DNA of 64,000 nucleotides from Branchiostoma belcheri. Lineage: Eukaryota > Chordata > Leptocardii > Amphioxiformes > Branchiostomatidae. This document shows positions 1 to 12,046 of the stretch, piece after piece. The notes under the pieces are model-generated. The model was not told the origin of the DNA. It worked only from the letters and a program-made list of their open reading frames with translations, and did no database searches. The DNA is taken from contig NW_017802813.1 of NCBI RefSeq assembly GCF_001625305.1, positions 229,835 to 293,834 on the forward strand, written 5' to 3'. Each line of letters begins with the position of its first letter. Position 1 is the stretch's first letter. A program made the position numbers and the translations under genes.

Positions 1-360
1 TCGCAATTGTTCGGTTAGTGCTGCACACAAACCCAGTCATTGGGAAAATGATTGGGGCTGGTAATGGGGATAATTGGTATACTGGTCTTTTAAAAAAAAT
101 GTTAAATGCCTCATTGCTGTTAAAAGGGAACACGCTTTATTTAAGTTCCTAAGGGTAATCTTTTTGATATACTAGTAATTCAGTTGGGCAGAAATTACAT
201 ACCCGCTGGGGTAACCTAGATAGACTGGGAATGGAAGAATAACTAGGAGCAAATTCTTGACCAAATTCTTGAGGAAAAAATATCAGCCAAATGTTGTAAT
301 GAATGAAGAATGTGCGTTAGCTTGCAATGGAATTTAAGCGACGTTTCATCATATTTGAAT

Positions 361-397
361 TGATTGGATTGAATTGAATTGAATTGAATTGAATTGG
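361..397. repeat. (GAATT)n microsatellite
   Basis: About six tandem copies of the pentamer GAATT lie in the intron before the first visible exon of the EF-hand gene. Confidence 0.85.
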
Positions 398-555
398 AAA
401 GGTAAAATCGTAACATCACATACGTAACGTAAGTTTTTGCTTGTGTCCATGTGGGACTAAAGAAACAGGTGGTTGTTGTAATGACGTCACAGTTTCCTCT
501 AGCGTCACAGTTTCCTTGCCGGAAATGACGTCACTCTAATTTCCTGTCCCCACAG

Positions 556-3500
556 GAGCAAGGGAAGTGGAAGAACATCCGTGAACAGTACATCATCGAC
601 GACGGGGACAAGGAACAGGTCAACGGAAACTCGTCGGATCCATGGAAACTGTTCATTGATCTCATCAACCGAGTCGAGCAGTGCAGGGATGCAGTACTAG
701 CGGATGTCACGGTGAGGCGCTATTTCTGGCCGCACGTCAAGTTACGTTTGAAGGAACTTTGGGCAATGCTAGCGCTACCATTTTCCTGTGTCTGAGTCCG
801 CTGTACATAATAAGATACGATGAAACATGCTTATAAAACTTCACTGCACATCCAGCGACTAAATCAACTCAAATCTTTATCAATTCTAATATCAAACCTC
901 GCGTTACAGACTGAAAGTCTGAATTGAGCTGACAACAAACAATTCGTGCACTGTCATATCTGTGCAGTCGTGCAAAGGGCTTTCAAACATTGTGGCATTT
1001 AAACATCGAAAATAAGTTTCCAAATTTAGAATGACAGGTACCGGTACGGTGTTAGCATTAAACCCAGTGCTTTGAAAGAAAAATCTGAACCGAAGATTGT
1101 AAGTTCTTATCGTCTTACTGTTGTAAATGTAGTTCATCTAGCCTCGGGAGAAATAGACAACAACCATTATGACAGATGATTACATATAATGAGGAGTCTC
1201 ATCAAAGGAACAAAGATATGAAAGGACGCATAAAATCTTCTAAAGACGTCATTCTTTCCTGAACAACTGGTCAATTTGTCCTTGTAGTGTCTTTTCTTTG
1301 TTTTGTTCGTCTTGCAAGTTGTATCAGATTGTATGTTTGTAGTATTAGTACGGTAAGTTATTCTTCTTTGCGTGCGTTGCGGATGTATTTAGTATTACTG
1401 TAAACTAAGGGTTAGTATTACTGTGTTTTGCTACAAAGCATTTCCGCTAACTATTGTTACTGTACAACCTTACGAGTTACTAACGGTGACGATTATTCTT
1501 CATCGGTACTGTGTAAGCAAACAGCCCTTCTTTGATTGAGGTCGGGTTAAGGGTCATCAGAAGAAGACATAAACTATGTACACAGTAACACACACAACAA
1601 CTCCATAAATCTCACACTCACTGACAAGTTTCCGACGTGCAACATTTCAGGTATTCCTGCTGCTGTTTACCTTGTGTTATTAACACGGAAAAACGTGAGT
1701 CACTTCCCTGAGAAGCTATGATAGGACATGCCCTGGGGCGTTTGGCGGTATCCGGGCGAAACACCCCTCAAAACAAATTGTCAAAACAGGCCAGACATTC
1801 CACCTGTACATACATGTAGGACGCCATTGTGTGTATCAGGCGGCAGAACTGTTCGTTTTCTGGTCTTTCTAAAACTTTCGGGACTTGTATCTAACTTGTC
1901 GAGTTAGGTGTTAGATTGTCTGGTACATTTTCTGACTGATTTTGTGTCTTGGGATCCCCAGAGACTGTCGGAAAGGGAAGAAAAGTGGCTCTCGCAAAGG
2001 CAGTTTCTTCAACGTAAGTACCCAACGTCCATAATTCATTTATCCAGCTTTTACTGACAAGAGAGCATCGCACAGTTAGTTATAAACACAGTGGTAAACT
2101 TGACGCAAGGTTATATGACGACAGGATGACTGAAAGAACACCCGTAGGGATGAGGGGTGTTTGTCGTCTGTAGATATTTAATGAGAGGGAGGGGGGCTTC
2201 GTACACCTGTCCTTGTATTCGTGACTTGTCACATTCATTCTGTACATATATCCTCCGTACTTGTCTAAAGCAAACGTAGATCACATGTTTGCCGACAACG
2301 ATCTTTCTTTTTTTTCCTTTCAGAGGACGCTGCGGACGCTAGAGCGGCCCTCTCCAGTACCAAGTACAAGTGTGATCAACTAGAAAAAGAACTGAAGACG
2401 ACGAAAGCGACACTCGCCAAAACACAGGAAATCCTGATCGGAAAATCCAGCGAAATTGAATCGTAAGTCCTCATCTTGTACACAGATGTACGTGCATTTG
2501 TGTTGTGTTAGTGTGAAGGATATGGTTTAAGAATTGTGTGTTGACGTCATATTTGGAACCCATCCCTTCCTTTGACTTCCTGTTCCTCAGCAAATGTTTG
2601 AAATTCCAAAAGAAACACAGAATGCCTTAATGTTAATAGAAACATGCTCAGTACGTAGGACCTAAGAATATTCTGTCTCCATTCTTTTTTCATTGAAGAA
2701 GCAATACAAAGACAAGGACAAAGTGGGACTGCACTCAAGTTATACGCTTATTTTAACAGCCCCACTTGACACTTAACTTAAAATTGAAACAGGTACAGCC
2801 AAAGCTATTTGCATATCTGTACAAATATATAAATACACAACTATATGAATTCTCTCTCCATGATACGTGACGTGACAAATGAGATCCTGATATTTTAAAG
2901 GTTACTGAAAACAGCGCCAAAGACAACTTGGTGTCACTCGATATAAATAATGCATGTTTATCCCTAACCTGACCCTGACACTCTTAGTAGTCTTATTCTT
3001 GGGGAGTCAATCTTCACATTTTGATAGACTCCTTTAGTACATACGGACAAAACACGATCTCTTTAACATGAAATACAACCATTTATGAACTCTAAGTGGT
3101 GACGTTGGGAGGCAATAAACGCTCAAGGACCATAACTGGTTGCGCAGCAACGATTTATAAACGGGACGCCATCTTTGACCCAAGAGAACTAAAAGGTCAT
3201 GTGTGCTGAGAGCACTTAAACGCAGGGTGGTTGAACAAACACACGGAAACTACCTAATGACAGGTGTCGTTAATTATATTCCGTTGCCTTCGGTGAAACA
3301 CGTTTCAATTCATATGACATGTTGTTTTGAATGTTCAGTAGTGTAGTGTATACTTACTACATGTTTGCATTTGTGATGCCATGTTTGATTTGATTGTTGA
3401 GACAAACATTTAAGTCCGTCATTCGCTAATCGACATAACATGTGACAATCATTGCAAACATGGCGACCCGTCAACAAATATTGATCAGCGGAAACATGCA

Positions 3501-6500
3501 CGCTTCCACGCATCACTGAAAGTAGGGTGTGGCAGAGTTGGTTATATGAAAGTTTGATCGTTTTTGTTGTACTTTCAGCTTGAGACGAGCGGGGACTGTG
3601 GAGATTTGGGGCATGGAACAGACGAGGTTTACAGACGAGGCAGCGCAAAGGTACATGTAGGGCGGTGTTCCTGATGTTGTAGATACTAACTGAACTGTAG
3701 GTTCACGCTTCGTGTTTGTTGTCAATACTTGAAAGTGTAAAGTCCACAAAGCCACGCATTGAGAAAACGTTTCAATGGAGGGAATGCGTACTCTTCATAG
3801 CTTTTAACAGATGCATTTTCTTTGTTCAATATATATATATATATTAATTGATATGAATTCAGTATTTCCAGCAAACATGAATGTTTTATTTTGTATTTCT
3901 GCCATACAAGTTTTACTATAGGGGACTGTCAATGGAGGGAATGCATACTCTATCTTCACAGCTTTTAACAGATGCATTTCCTTTGTTAAAAATATATCTA
4001 TGAATTTAGAATTTCAAGCAAACACGAATGTTTCGTCTTTCTGCCACACCAGTTTTACTATAGGGGAACTGTCAGTGGAGGGAATGCGTACTCTTCATAG
4101 CTTTTAACATATGCATTTCCTTTGTTCAAACTATATCTATTAATTGACAGAATTTAGACTTTCAAGCAAGCATGAATATTTTGTCTTTCTGTCGTAGAAG
4201 TTTTACTCTATGAACTTACTGGAGTATATTCTAGAAAACAATTTTCATCTGGATGATAAAGTATACCATAACATGAGAGATTTTTTTCTGATGCAGGGAA
4301 GAGGAATTATTAGCCAGACTCAAGCAAGTCGAGAAGGAAAAGGAGGACATCAAGGACAGGTTGCAGAAGAAACTCCGGGTAGGAAGAAGTACTTAGTTAT
4401 TTTTAATTCGTCAGTATCAATGGTTTCTTCGCTGTGTAGTTATGATATTGGTCGCCAGGTGGCAAAGAAAATGATATTGCTGTTGAATTTGAAATAGTAA
4501 AAAATGACCTTTCACTCTTTCAGGACCAGGAACATCAGATGAAACTGTTGAGATTGAAGGATGAGGTAGCAATCAGAAAACCAAAGGATGGTAGGTCAAG
4601 TTATCACAATACTGTAGCTATTTATGCACTTTGTTCAATTGCAATCAACACAGATTTAAATGAACGATGTATTTGCTAAACTGCTAATCTTTAAATTGCA
4701 GAGGTTGAACAAGACTTGGAAGATACAAGAAGAAAGCTATTCAAAACAGAAAAGGTAGGCTGCTCTCATGATTTTTCTGTATCGTAAGGGCGAAGACGTT
4801 TCGTTGAGAATCAAAATTTCTTCATTGAAAACATGGCGTGCATCCTTTAACTCGTTCTTTTCCTTCCCATCAAGGATCTCTTGAATGCAGAACGAGAAAT
4901 GCAGTTACAACAGAAGTACTTTGTCGGCTTTATGAGGGGGCTACAGAGAGATTTCAAGTATGTATGATTTCAACTTTCTACTGATCATATTACGAAACAT
5001 TAAATTCTATCAGCATTTCTGTCTTATGAAAAAGGACAATGGCTAGTTTTCCGCAATACTTGTACAAAATTGTCACGTCGGTAGCTTGTTGTTTGCTTTT
5101 TTTTTATTCAAACATTTTTTATGAATAGACATGGTGATAGTCAGCACACTCAATTTATATCAACTTATGCCGCCACCAACGCAGAGGACGAATACAGGAC
5201 AAGACAATACTCGGGAAAGTCGTGTGAAGTGCCTTTCCCAAGGGCACAAGATTGCTTGCTTACTAAGCACCTTTGCAATGGTATAAACTGTTTGTCACTA
5301 CAAATTTGTTTACGTTCCTCAGAATCCTTTTGGAAAGGAGAGAACAAAATGGCGGCGTCGCGGCCGCCAAGGATGTCAGGAACATGCAGGAGAAACTGGA
5401 CCAGATCCATGATGCAGCGCGGGAGGGCAAACTGGCTCACCTGCGGGCCGACATGCCGACTCACTACCTGGCTCTGGACACCGATCTCGGGGCACACCCT
5501 CTCGGAAACAAGCTGTCCACCAACTTTAGAAATGGGTAAAGAGTCTCTAGTCTTGTATCAATGCCCTCAGTACAGGCTTTCTATCACGTGTACGTAAGTT
5601 ACACATATAAGACCCCCCCCCCTCCTAAAACAACCTCTACATAAAATTAGCTTTGAACTAAGCTCCTTGCTGTTTAGTACAAAAATGGTCTTTAAAAAGA
5701 GTGAAGAAACACGTGAACTATATAATCAATGATAGCCTTATATGTTCGCCCCTCTGTATGCAATAGATGTATTGTATCACTTCTGTAAAGTTGTAGTGTT
5801 TATACGACTTTATCATGTAAACTACATGTACTGCACTTAGTCCACATGGGTATGGATGTGCAAATGAACATATGATTGCCATTGTCATTGACAAAAATTG
5901 GAACGCCCCCCCCCCAACTTACGTTTAGGTTATTGGAGCCGTTGACGCCCAGACCGGGTAGCAGCGTCTCCTTGCGGAGCAATAATAGCGGGTCAACACC
6001 GAACGTCTCCCGCCCGACCAGCAGTTACCTGCGGCCGGAGGTCAAGAACAACATCAAGGCCTCAAGTACGCCGAACATTAGGATGGAAGAGGAAAAGAAG
6101 GAAAATGGTAGGGTAGTTATAAATACGTTGACATTTTTGTCGTTCTTTCATCATCATTCCTTCCTTCCTTCCTTCCTTCGATCATTCCTTCTTTCCCTGT
6201 TTTCATCGAGTGCTGACTTTCCTTCTTTGCTTTGGTACGTCCTTCGTTTCCCCATTCAAGGGTTTTGCTTCCTTATTTCCTGCATTTATTCTGTTCTTGT
6301 GTCACTTTGCTATTTGACTTCTCTTCATATATCGATGAAGTTGTAATTTTCTTGACCCTTTTCTTTTAGTTATCTGAGCAAGGAGACAAATACGGGAAAG
6401 TCCTTATCAAACGCGTTACCTACGAAGGAAGTTGCTTACTTGGAACAGACTGCACACTGAACATGTACTATAGGTGTGTTTCTTGGTAAAATACTGCAAT

Positions 6501-8568
6501 TTTAGGACTAACTGAGAGGTGGCGCTCTTTCCCCTACAGAACACCCTGACCTGGTGCACAAGATGACGGGGAGAATAGACATGATCGCGGTGAAGGCACA
6601 GTTCCCCTACCTGCTGGAGCAGGAGGTCCGGGAACACTACCAGCACTTCAAACAGTACGACAGGAATAACGACCTGCATCTGGATCTAGCTGAGGTCAGG
6701 GTTCACAATCTTCCCAACATCATCTTTTGATTTGTCGTTATTCTTTAGCGTATTTTCGAAGTAAATATCGGAGTTACGCGTATAAAAAGTTGACTTATGC
6801 CCAGGAGCACCTGTCTTGCATATCCTTCGCCATGCATGTCATCAGACTTACGAGAATTATTTCATCTTTGAGTGCTTGATGCAAGTCCACCAAAGCAGAG
6901 CATAAAACATACACGTTTTTCATATTTTATGTATGTTCCAGGTTCTACAAGCTTTGACAGCTACAATAGGGTACAAGTTCACTCCTTCACAAATTAAGGT
7001 ATGTGTTCGTTCGTATCTACTGTGTAGAAATTCCTAACGGTCGGCAATTTTTGAAGCCGTTGTGTTTTGATGATAGGAAGTATATTCAAAGAGGCTAGTA
7101 TGTCTCCTTGATATACGCAGACTAAGAGGGGACAATGTTGTATAAGTCGGGAACAATCAAAAATCGCAAATAAGTAAAACAGCTTAACAGCACTATCACA
7201 ACCGCCGCCCGAAGAGCATACTAAGAGACTACATTGTTGCCATTGGCCCAGCTGGACCTCATCCAACTCTCGCGTGTTTGGACGAGATTACGCGAGAGTA
7301 TGACGTCATTAACTTATGCCTGAACACCAAGCGTTTGCCAGCCACAGAAATAAATAATTGGATTAAGAGCATTAAATACAACATATTTGCATGAGAAAAC
7401 GAAATAGAAAAATCAAATAAAACGTACCTCATAACAAATCGTGAAAAATCACACTACACATATCATTCATACATTTTTATGGACGGTTATGTACTAAATC
7501 CCACAATGAATAGTCGTAGTTTGTTGAACTGGGGTCTTGACAGTGCTAGTTACTGGTTCATACTTACCTGGCAGAGATGGCACAGTGATCACTAAAAACG
7601 GGCTGTCCGTCATGAGCGAGGCCTGACCATTGCACTCCGGTCGGGCTGACCCCATCGATTACCCCAAATGCGGGTAACTCGGCTGCGTAATTTATGATAG
7701 TGGGGGTCTGCGTTCGCGCTAACCCCCGCCTATACAATCCAAAAGTAGCTAACACACCACCTCTCTCTCACTCACTCTCTCTATCTCCACTTCTTAGTGG
7801 GAAAACTCTGTTGTCAGAGTTGTAATATCCACATCTGGAATATCCGTGTGTGTTTGTGCAATCCCCATTATATCATATTTACACTCCATGCAGTGTTGCC
7901 ATAGAGTGTGAATGCTACGTATTTTTGTCTGCGTGTCTATCTACATGAACCGTCGTCGTAAGACGGGTAAGGGGTAGAAACATGGAGCAGCGTTAGTCAC
8001 AAAAGCGATGTGTATATACATGTACGTGGTGTCAATGTACAAAACAACCATTTTGTCCGGCAACGTCTAGGTTTAACCATCCAACATGGCGGACACACTA
8101 CAAGACGTCCTGATAATTTAGCATTTACTGTCCCTGCAGGAAGTGATGTCGGAAGTCGACCAGGATGGAAACAAGTCCATCGATTTCTTCGAGTACCTGA
8201 CGATTTCACAAACCTTGATCCGGAAAGCAGGTAAGGAATGTTTAGACCTTGTTACATTCCAGAATGCGCAATTCTATTGTGTGCTATAACACACACATTC
8301 TTAGAGATACGTGTAATACAGGAAGTCGTATGGACTACATTTTATATATGCACCCGTATGCCGCGGCACATTTTTAATGAGGCATGTTTTAGAATGGAAA
8401 ATAACTCATTTACAATTTCCATTTGCAAGGATGTCAACATTACAAAGTTTCACTTATCAATTTATGGTTACAATAAAACTTCCTTTTTTAGGAAAAGCGG
8501 AGCTGTTCAAGACGGAACTGGCCAGAGAAGAGGGACGAGCGGTGTCTAAGATGTGCGTCATTCAGTGA
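556..8568 (+). CDS. Coiled-coil / EF-hand protein with CaaX C-terminus, 3' part (5' end outside window)
   Basis: Fourteen exons join in frame: 556-711, 1962-2013, 2324-2462, 3579-3650, 4297-4378, 4524-4590, 4702-4754, 4875-4957, 5323-5535, 5929-6107, 6540-6694, 6942-6998, 8140-8230, 8492-8568. All have AG/GT borders and matching phases, giving 491 residues and a TGA stop. Residues about 70-305 are rich in Glu, Lys and Gln and look coiled-coil; about 306-365 is a Ser/Pro/Asn-rich linker. Two canonical EF-hand loops follow: DRNNDLHLDLAE (about 406-417) and DQDGNKSIDFFE (about 443-454), both with acidic residues at positions 1, 5 (or 3), 9 and 12. The last four residues are CVIQ, a farnesylation-type CaaX box. 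I infer a calcium-sensing, membrane-attached coiled-coil protein. I do not recognise a specific vertebrate orthologue. The first exon enters in phase 0 and upstream exons lie beyond the left edge. Confidence 0.85.
3773..4213. repeat. Tandem repeat, three units of about 143-157 bp
   Basis: Three units begin near 3773, 3930 and 4073. Each has a GGAGGGAATGC head, then TAGCTTTTAACAGATGCATTT, an AT-rich middle and a tail ending in AGTTTTACT. The array sits in the intron before the exon at 4297 of the EF-hand gene and has no coding content. Confidence 0.8.
7560..7728 (+). ncRNA. RNU1: U1 snRNA-like gene inside an intron
   Basis: The segment begins ATACTTACCTGG, the U1 5' end that pairs with 5' splice sites. 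It is about 169 nt, against 164 in human. Stem-loop 2 has the U1A-binding loop ATTGCACTCC on a perfect seven-pair stem. Stem-loop 3 has the conserved loop CCAAATG with compensated stems. Stem-loop 4 is GGGGGTCTGCGTTCGCGCT followed by CCCCC. Two key sites differ from the vertebrate form: the U1-70K loop reads GATCACTAAA rather than GATCACGAAG, and the Sm site reads AATTTATGA rather than AATTTGTGG. Stem 1 is also less regular. It may be a divergent functional variant or a decaying copy. It lies in sense orientation in the intron between exons 6942-6998 and 8140-8230 of the EF-hand gene. Confidence 0.85.
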
Positions 8569-9600
8569 GGAAGATCAGACCGGAAATGGCCCGTCATATA
8601 CGTGTTTATGGGGAACCACACCTTCAGCACGTTAAAGATCCCAACACACTTATGGAAAAGAGCAGGGGTCCTTCCCAGTGTGATTGATTCAAACCTTACA
8701 GTCTGATCCCAAGTTTGACACGCATCTTTGAAAAGGAGATAGTCACCTGTTATGTCAATCCTTCCACAAATGTGGTATATCTTCATAAATAAATAAATAA
8801 GTAGAGAAATATAGCACAAAGGAGTCGTTGCCATCCATGCTGTGATGTACAATCACACCTATGTACTTGTAACAACTGTACATACAAACTAAATGTCTTC
8901 CATGTAGAATACGGTACTTGAAGTAAGGCCAAGGGATATGAGTTATAGTTTTGTTTTAAAATAAATAAAGGGGAACCTGTACATGTAGACATCGTTTCTA
9001 TTTGCATATCTATAATAGACTGGCAGTCATCGTGGACTTCCTTTTATGGAGTTAAGCTTGAAGTATTTACCGGTACCGTTGCGGTCAGACATGGCCATGT
9101 TCATACAATTATTCATAAACATTTGTCATTATATCGAAGGAGATGTGTGCTGCGACAAACATCATGTTTCATCATAGAGTCAGGCAGCTATGAAGGCGCT
9201 ATACGGACCGCAAAAAGTTTGATAGAATGTATTATGCATTTCTGTTTCTGTATATTCCATTCCTGTACATTGGTAAACGCCCTAATAGTGTCATAATTTG
9301 TAGGTCTTCTTCTTACTACAGTTGGTTTGATTTTGCAATTGGGTTCTTGTATTTAAGTCTTTTCCATAGGCTAACACCCAATAAGTGAATGTCATAATTA
9401 TTACTATATTTTCTCTGGGTATTCGCACATACTGTACATGTCACTTTATGATTATGGGATGCTGTATTATGTACTTAAAAAAAATTAATGTGTGACAAAA
9501 AATCATCATGTCTGGAGAGGCCGCATTATTGTATATGAGATAACTGAGGTATTTTTCCACGAAATGTACATAGATTTTTCACGAAATAAAGTCACGATGA
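8569..9600 (+). other. Probable 3' UTR of the EF-hand gene with candidate poly(A) signals
   Basis: No coding sequence is supported here. AATAAA occurs in an overlapping pair at 8960-8969 and again at 9585-9590, on the strand of the upstream gene. Either could end its transcript; which is used cannot be told from sequence. Confidence 0.45.
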
Positions 9601-10635
9601 CCTTTAGATGTATGAAACGCATATGGAATTCTCAATACCCACATGATATAGCCAAGAAGTTGTTCACCTGAACGAAAGCGAAGTCGTCTCCGAACCAAGC
9701 AATTCAGCTTCCCAGCAATCACGCCATTTTGTTGTATTCTCCCAAATGCACCAGGTCAGGAAATCCTTTTCTCCTCACAAAAAACAAGACAACGGCAATT
9801 AATTTGCCATGAAAACTTTCCATCGTTCTACCGCCCGGTTTAGAAGTACATTCTACCAACAGAACACGAAAAAGAACCCGGAAAGTTGCACAAAAATAAC
9901 ACCCCAGAACACTTACAGAACGTACCAAATCGCCATTTTGAACAAACCATATGCCAAAGGAAATGGAAGACGTGTTTTACACAGGTGTTCAAATCCGCCC
10001 TGTCTAATCACATGTACTAGTAATTATGAAGCTGAAAATCCAATCACGAAGACAACTTAAACCATTAAAACGTCATAGAAGTACCATTCCTGAATGCCAA
10101 GAAACGATTACGTCCAGAACCGACTTCTCGATCAGTTCACTCAGGGAGCTTTGACACTCTTTCGTTCATTCAGTCAACAAGCTATATATATCTCAGTTTT
10201 TGCGCTTTATTGTGTCGTGCAGTATATCTGCACGTGTCAGTGGGGACACCTAGCGATCCTGGATGCCTTCTGGTTTTCCTGCAGTGATAACTTCAGCCGT
10301 TTAGCGGCGCCTTTTTTGGACCGAGTGTCGGATGCACTAGTAATGCGGCCATTTTAAGTCTTCAGTAACATTTCGCATAGAGTGATATCCTTTCCTTCAC
10401 ATTTTACAAAAGTCTTGAAGCCTACGTTTCCTGCAATTTGTCACCATCTGAAGGCGACAAATGTCAATATTTTTTTTAAACAAGACGTTGAACAAATTCA
10501 TTAATGTTTTTGTCTATTAATCGATCCAATTTTCAAAATAGGGTTACTTTATCCCCCCCTGCACTTCAGTTTTTTTGGAGATAGGTGACAGTTAAATTTT
10601 ATTGCTGATTATTTCCCTCCAAAGGTTTTATGTAA
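9601..10635. other. Intergenic, no gene seen
   Basis: Only short unsupported reading frames without splice context or recognisable protein sequence are present. It separates the EF-hand gene from the long CA-rich repeat. Confidence 0.6.
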
Positions 10636-10639
10636 TCAT

Positions 10640-10730
10640 CAGGATACACACATCAACACACAAACATCAACACACACACACACACATTGACTCACTCACT
10701 CACACACACACACTAACATACACTAACACA

Positions 10731-10761
<31 letters not shown>

Positions 10762-10946
10762 CATACACTAACACAACACACACACATACTAACACACACA
10801 TACACACACACACACACACTAACACACACTAACACAACACACACACATACTAACACACACACACACACTAACATACACTAACACAACACACACACATACT
10901 AACACACACACACACTAACATACACTAACACAACACACACACATAC

Positions 10947-10980
<34 letters not shown>
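10640..10980. repeat. Long compound (CA)n / CTAACA satellite
   Basis: About 340 bp of CA dinucleotides is interrupted regularly by CTAACATACACTAACACAA blocks that recur several times. Apparent reading frames over it are repeat artefacts. Confidence 0.9.
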
Positions 10981-10983
<3 letters not shown>

Positions 10984-11415
10984 CAGTTGGCAACCTTCAA
11001 TAACCATCAAACCATGTGTCATGTGGAAATAAGTTACTTTATTTTACATCAACGATTCTCAACAAAATATCTTAACAAAATATCATACTTTTCTTTATAA
11101 ATATACATAAATAACACCTATTATGGGTCTTGCTGCAATGAATGGAATGGATTTTTATAAAACCTTGACAATAACTTAAGACAGTATTGATATATTCGTA
11201 CACGAAGTTAGTATGGCATCTTGCGGACTAAATCTGAAATACATTCCCGACTATACAATCATCGCGTATTTACAGAATATCATCTACGGTCTCACAGAGT
11301 CCATATATCGTCTTGAAACATTATTTACAGTTATAACAAACAAACAAACAAAGAGTCCTAGCTTGGTCAGTACTTCGGCAGTTTTGCCAAACATAGCTGC
11401 CGCACCCTTCTCATA

Positions 11416-11625
11416 ATGGAATTGACTACACAAGACAATTGTTACTCGAGCAACTGGATACATTTTGAAAACTGTCAGACGTTTCAAGTAGCATCCACTA
11501 CTTTTCGTCACGTTGGATACTGCATAAAACGTCTGGCAGTTTTCAAAATGTGTCCAGTTGCTTGGGTAATGATTTCCTTGTGTCTCTCATTTCCTGGATG
11601 TCTAGACCTTCGTCGACGTTCATGG
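11416..11625. mobile_element. Palindromic MITE-like element
   Basis: The left arm CAACTGGATACATTTTGAAA (from about 11452) is mirrored as an inverted copy near 11528-11565, with about 34-bp arms that include GTCAGACGTTT. Diverged single-arm copies occur at about 22488-22570 (+) and 29510-29575 (-), so this is an interspersed family in the genome. No coding capacity was seen. Confidence 0.7.
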
Positions 11626-11753
11626 AATTGACTCTTTGACGTCACACATCTCGCGTCGTATTCTCGCGAGATTTCGGAGAGATTGTTCATGAGGTATGCA
11701 TGTCTTTGTACATACAGAGTCACTTGCAGTTTAGAGTTCACGTTGAGGGTCGT

Positions 11754-12003
11754 TCAATTGCAAACAACCCACCACTCTTTGCAGCAGCCGTTTGGAGCCA
11801 GGAATCTTCTGGCGTGACACAGAGGGTCTGTGAGCTGTGGTCTTGTCTGCCGGGGACATCTGTAAAACATAAATAAGAGAATCCCGTCAGAAATGCTTTT
11901 GATATTGATACAAAATACATGGAGATGCAGAGAGAAGCCATTCATACAAGTATAATACACTTTTCATGTTTAATTGAGTCCTTTTTGTTTGTTTGTTTGA
12001 TTG

Positions 12004-12046
<43 letters not shown>

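Noticed and set aside
10602-10832. His/Thr-rich reading frame
   Set aside because: It is a translation of the CA-repeat array.
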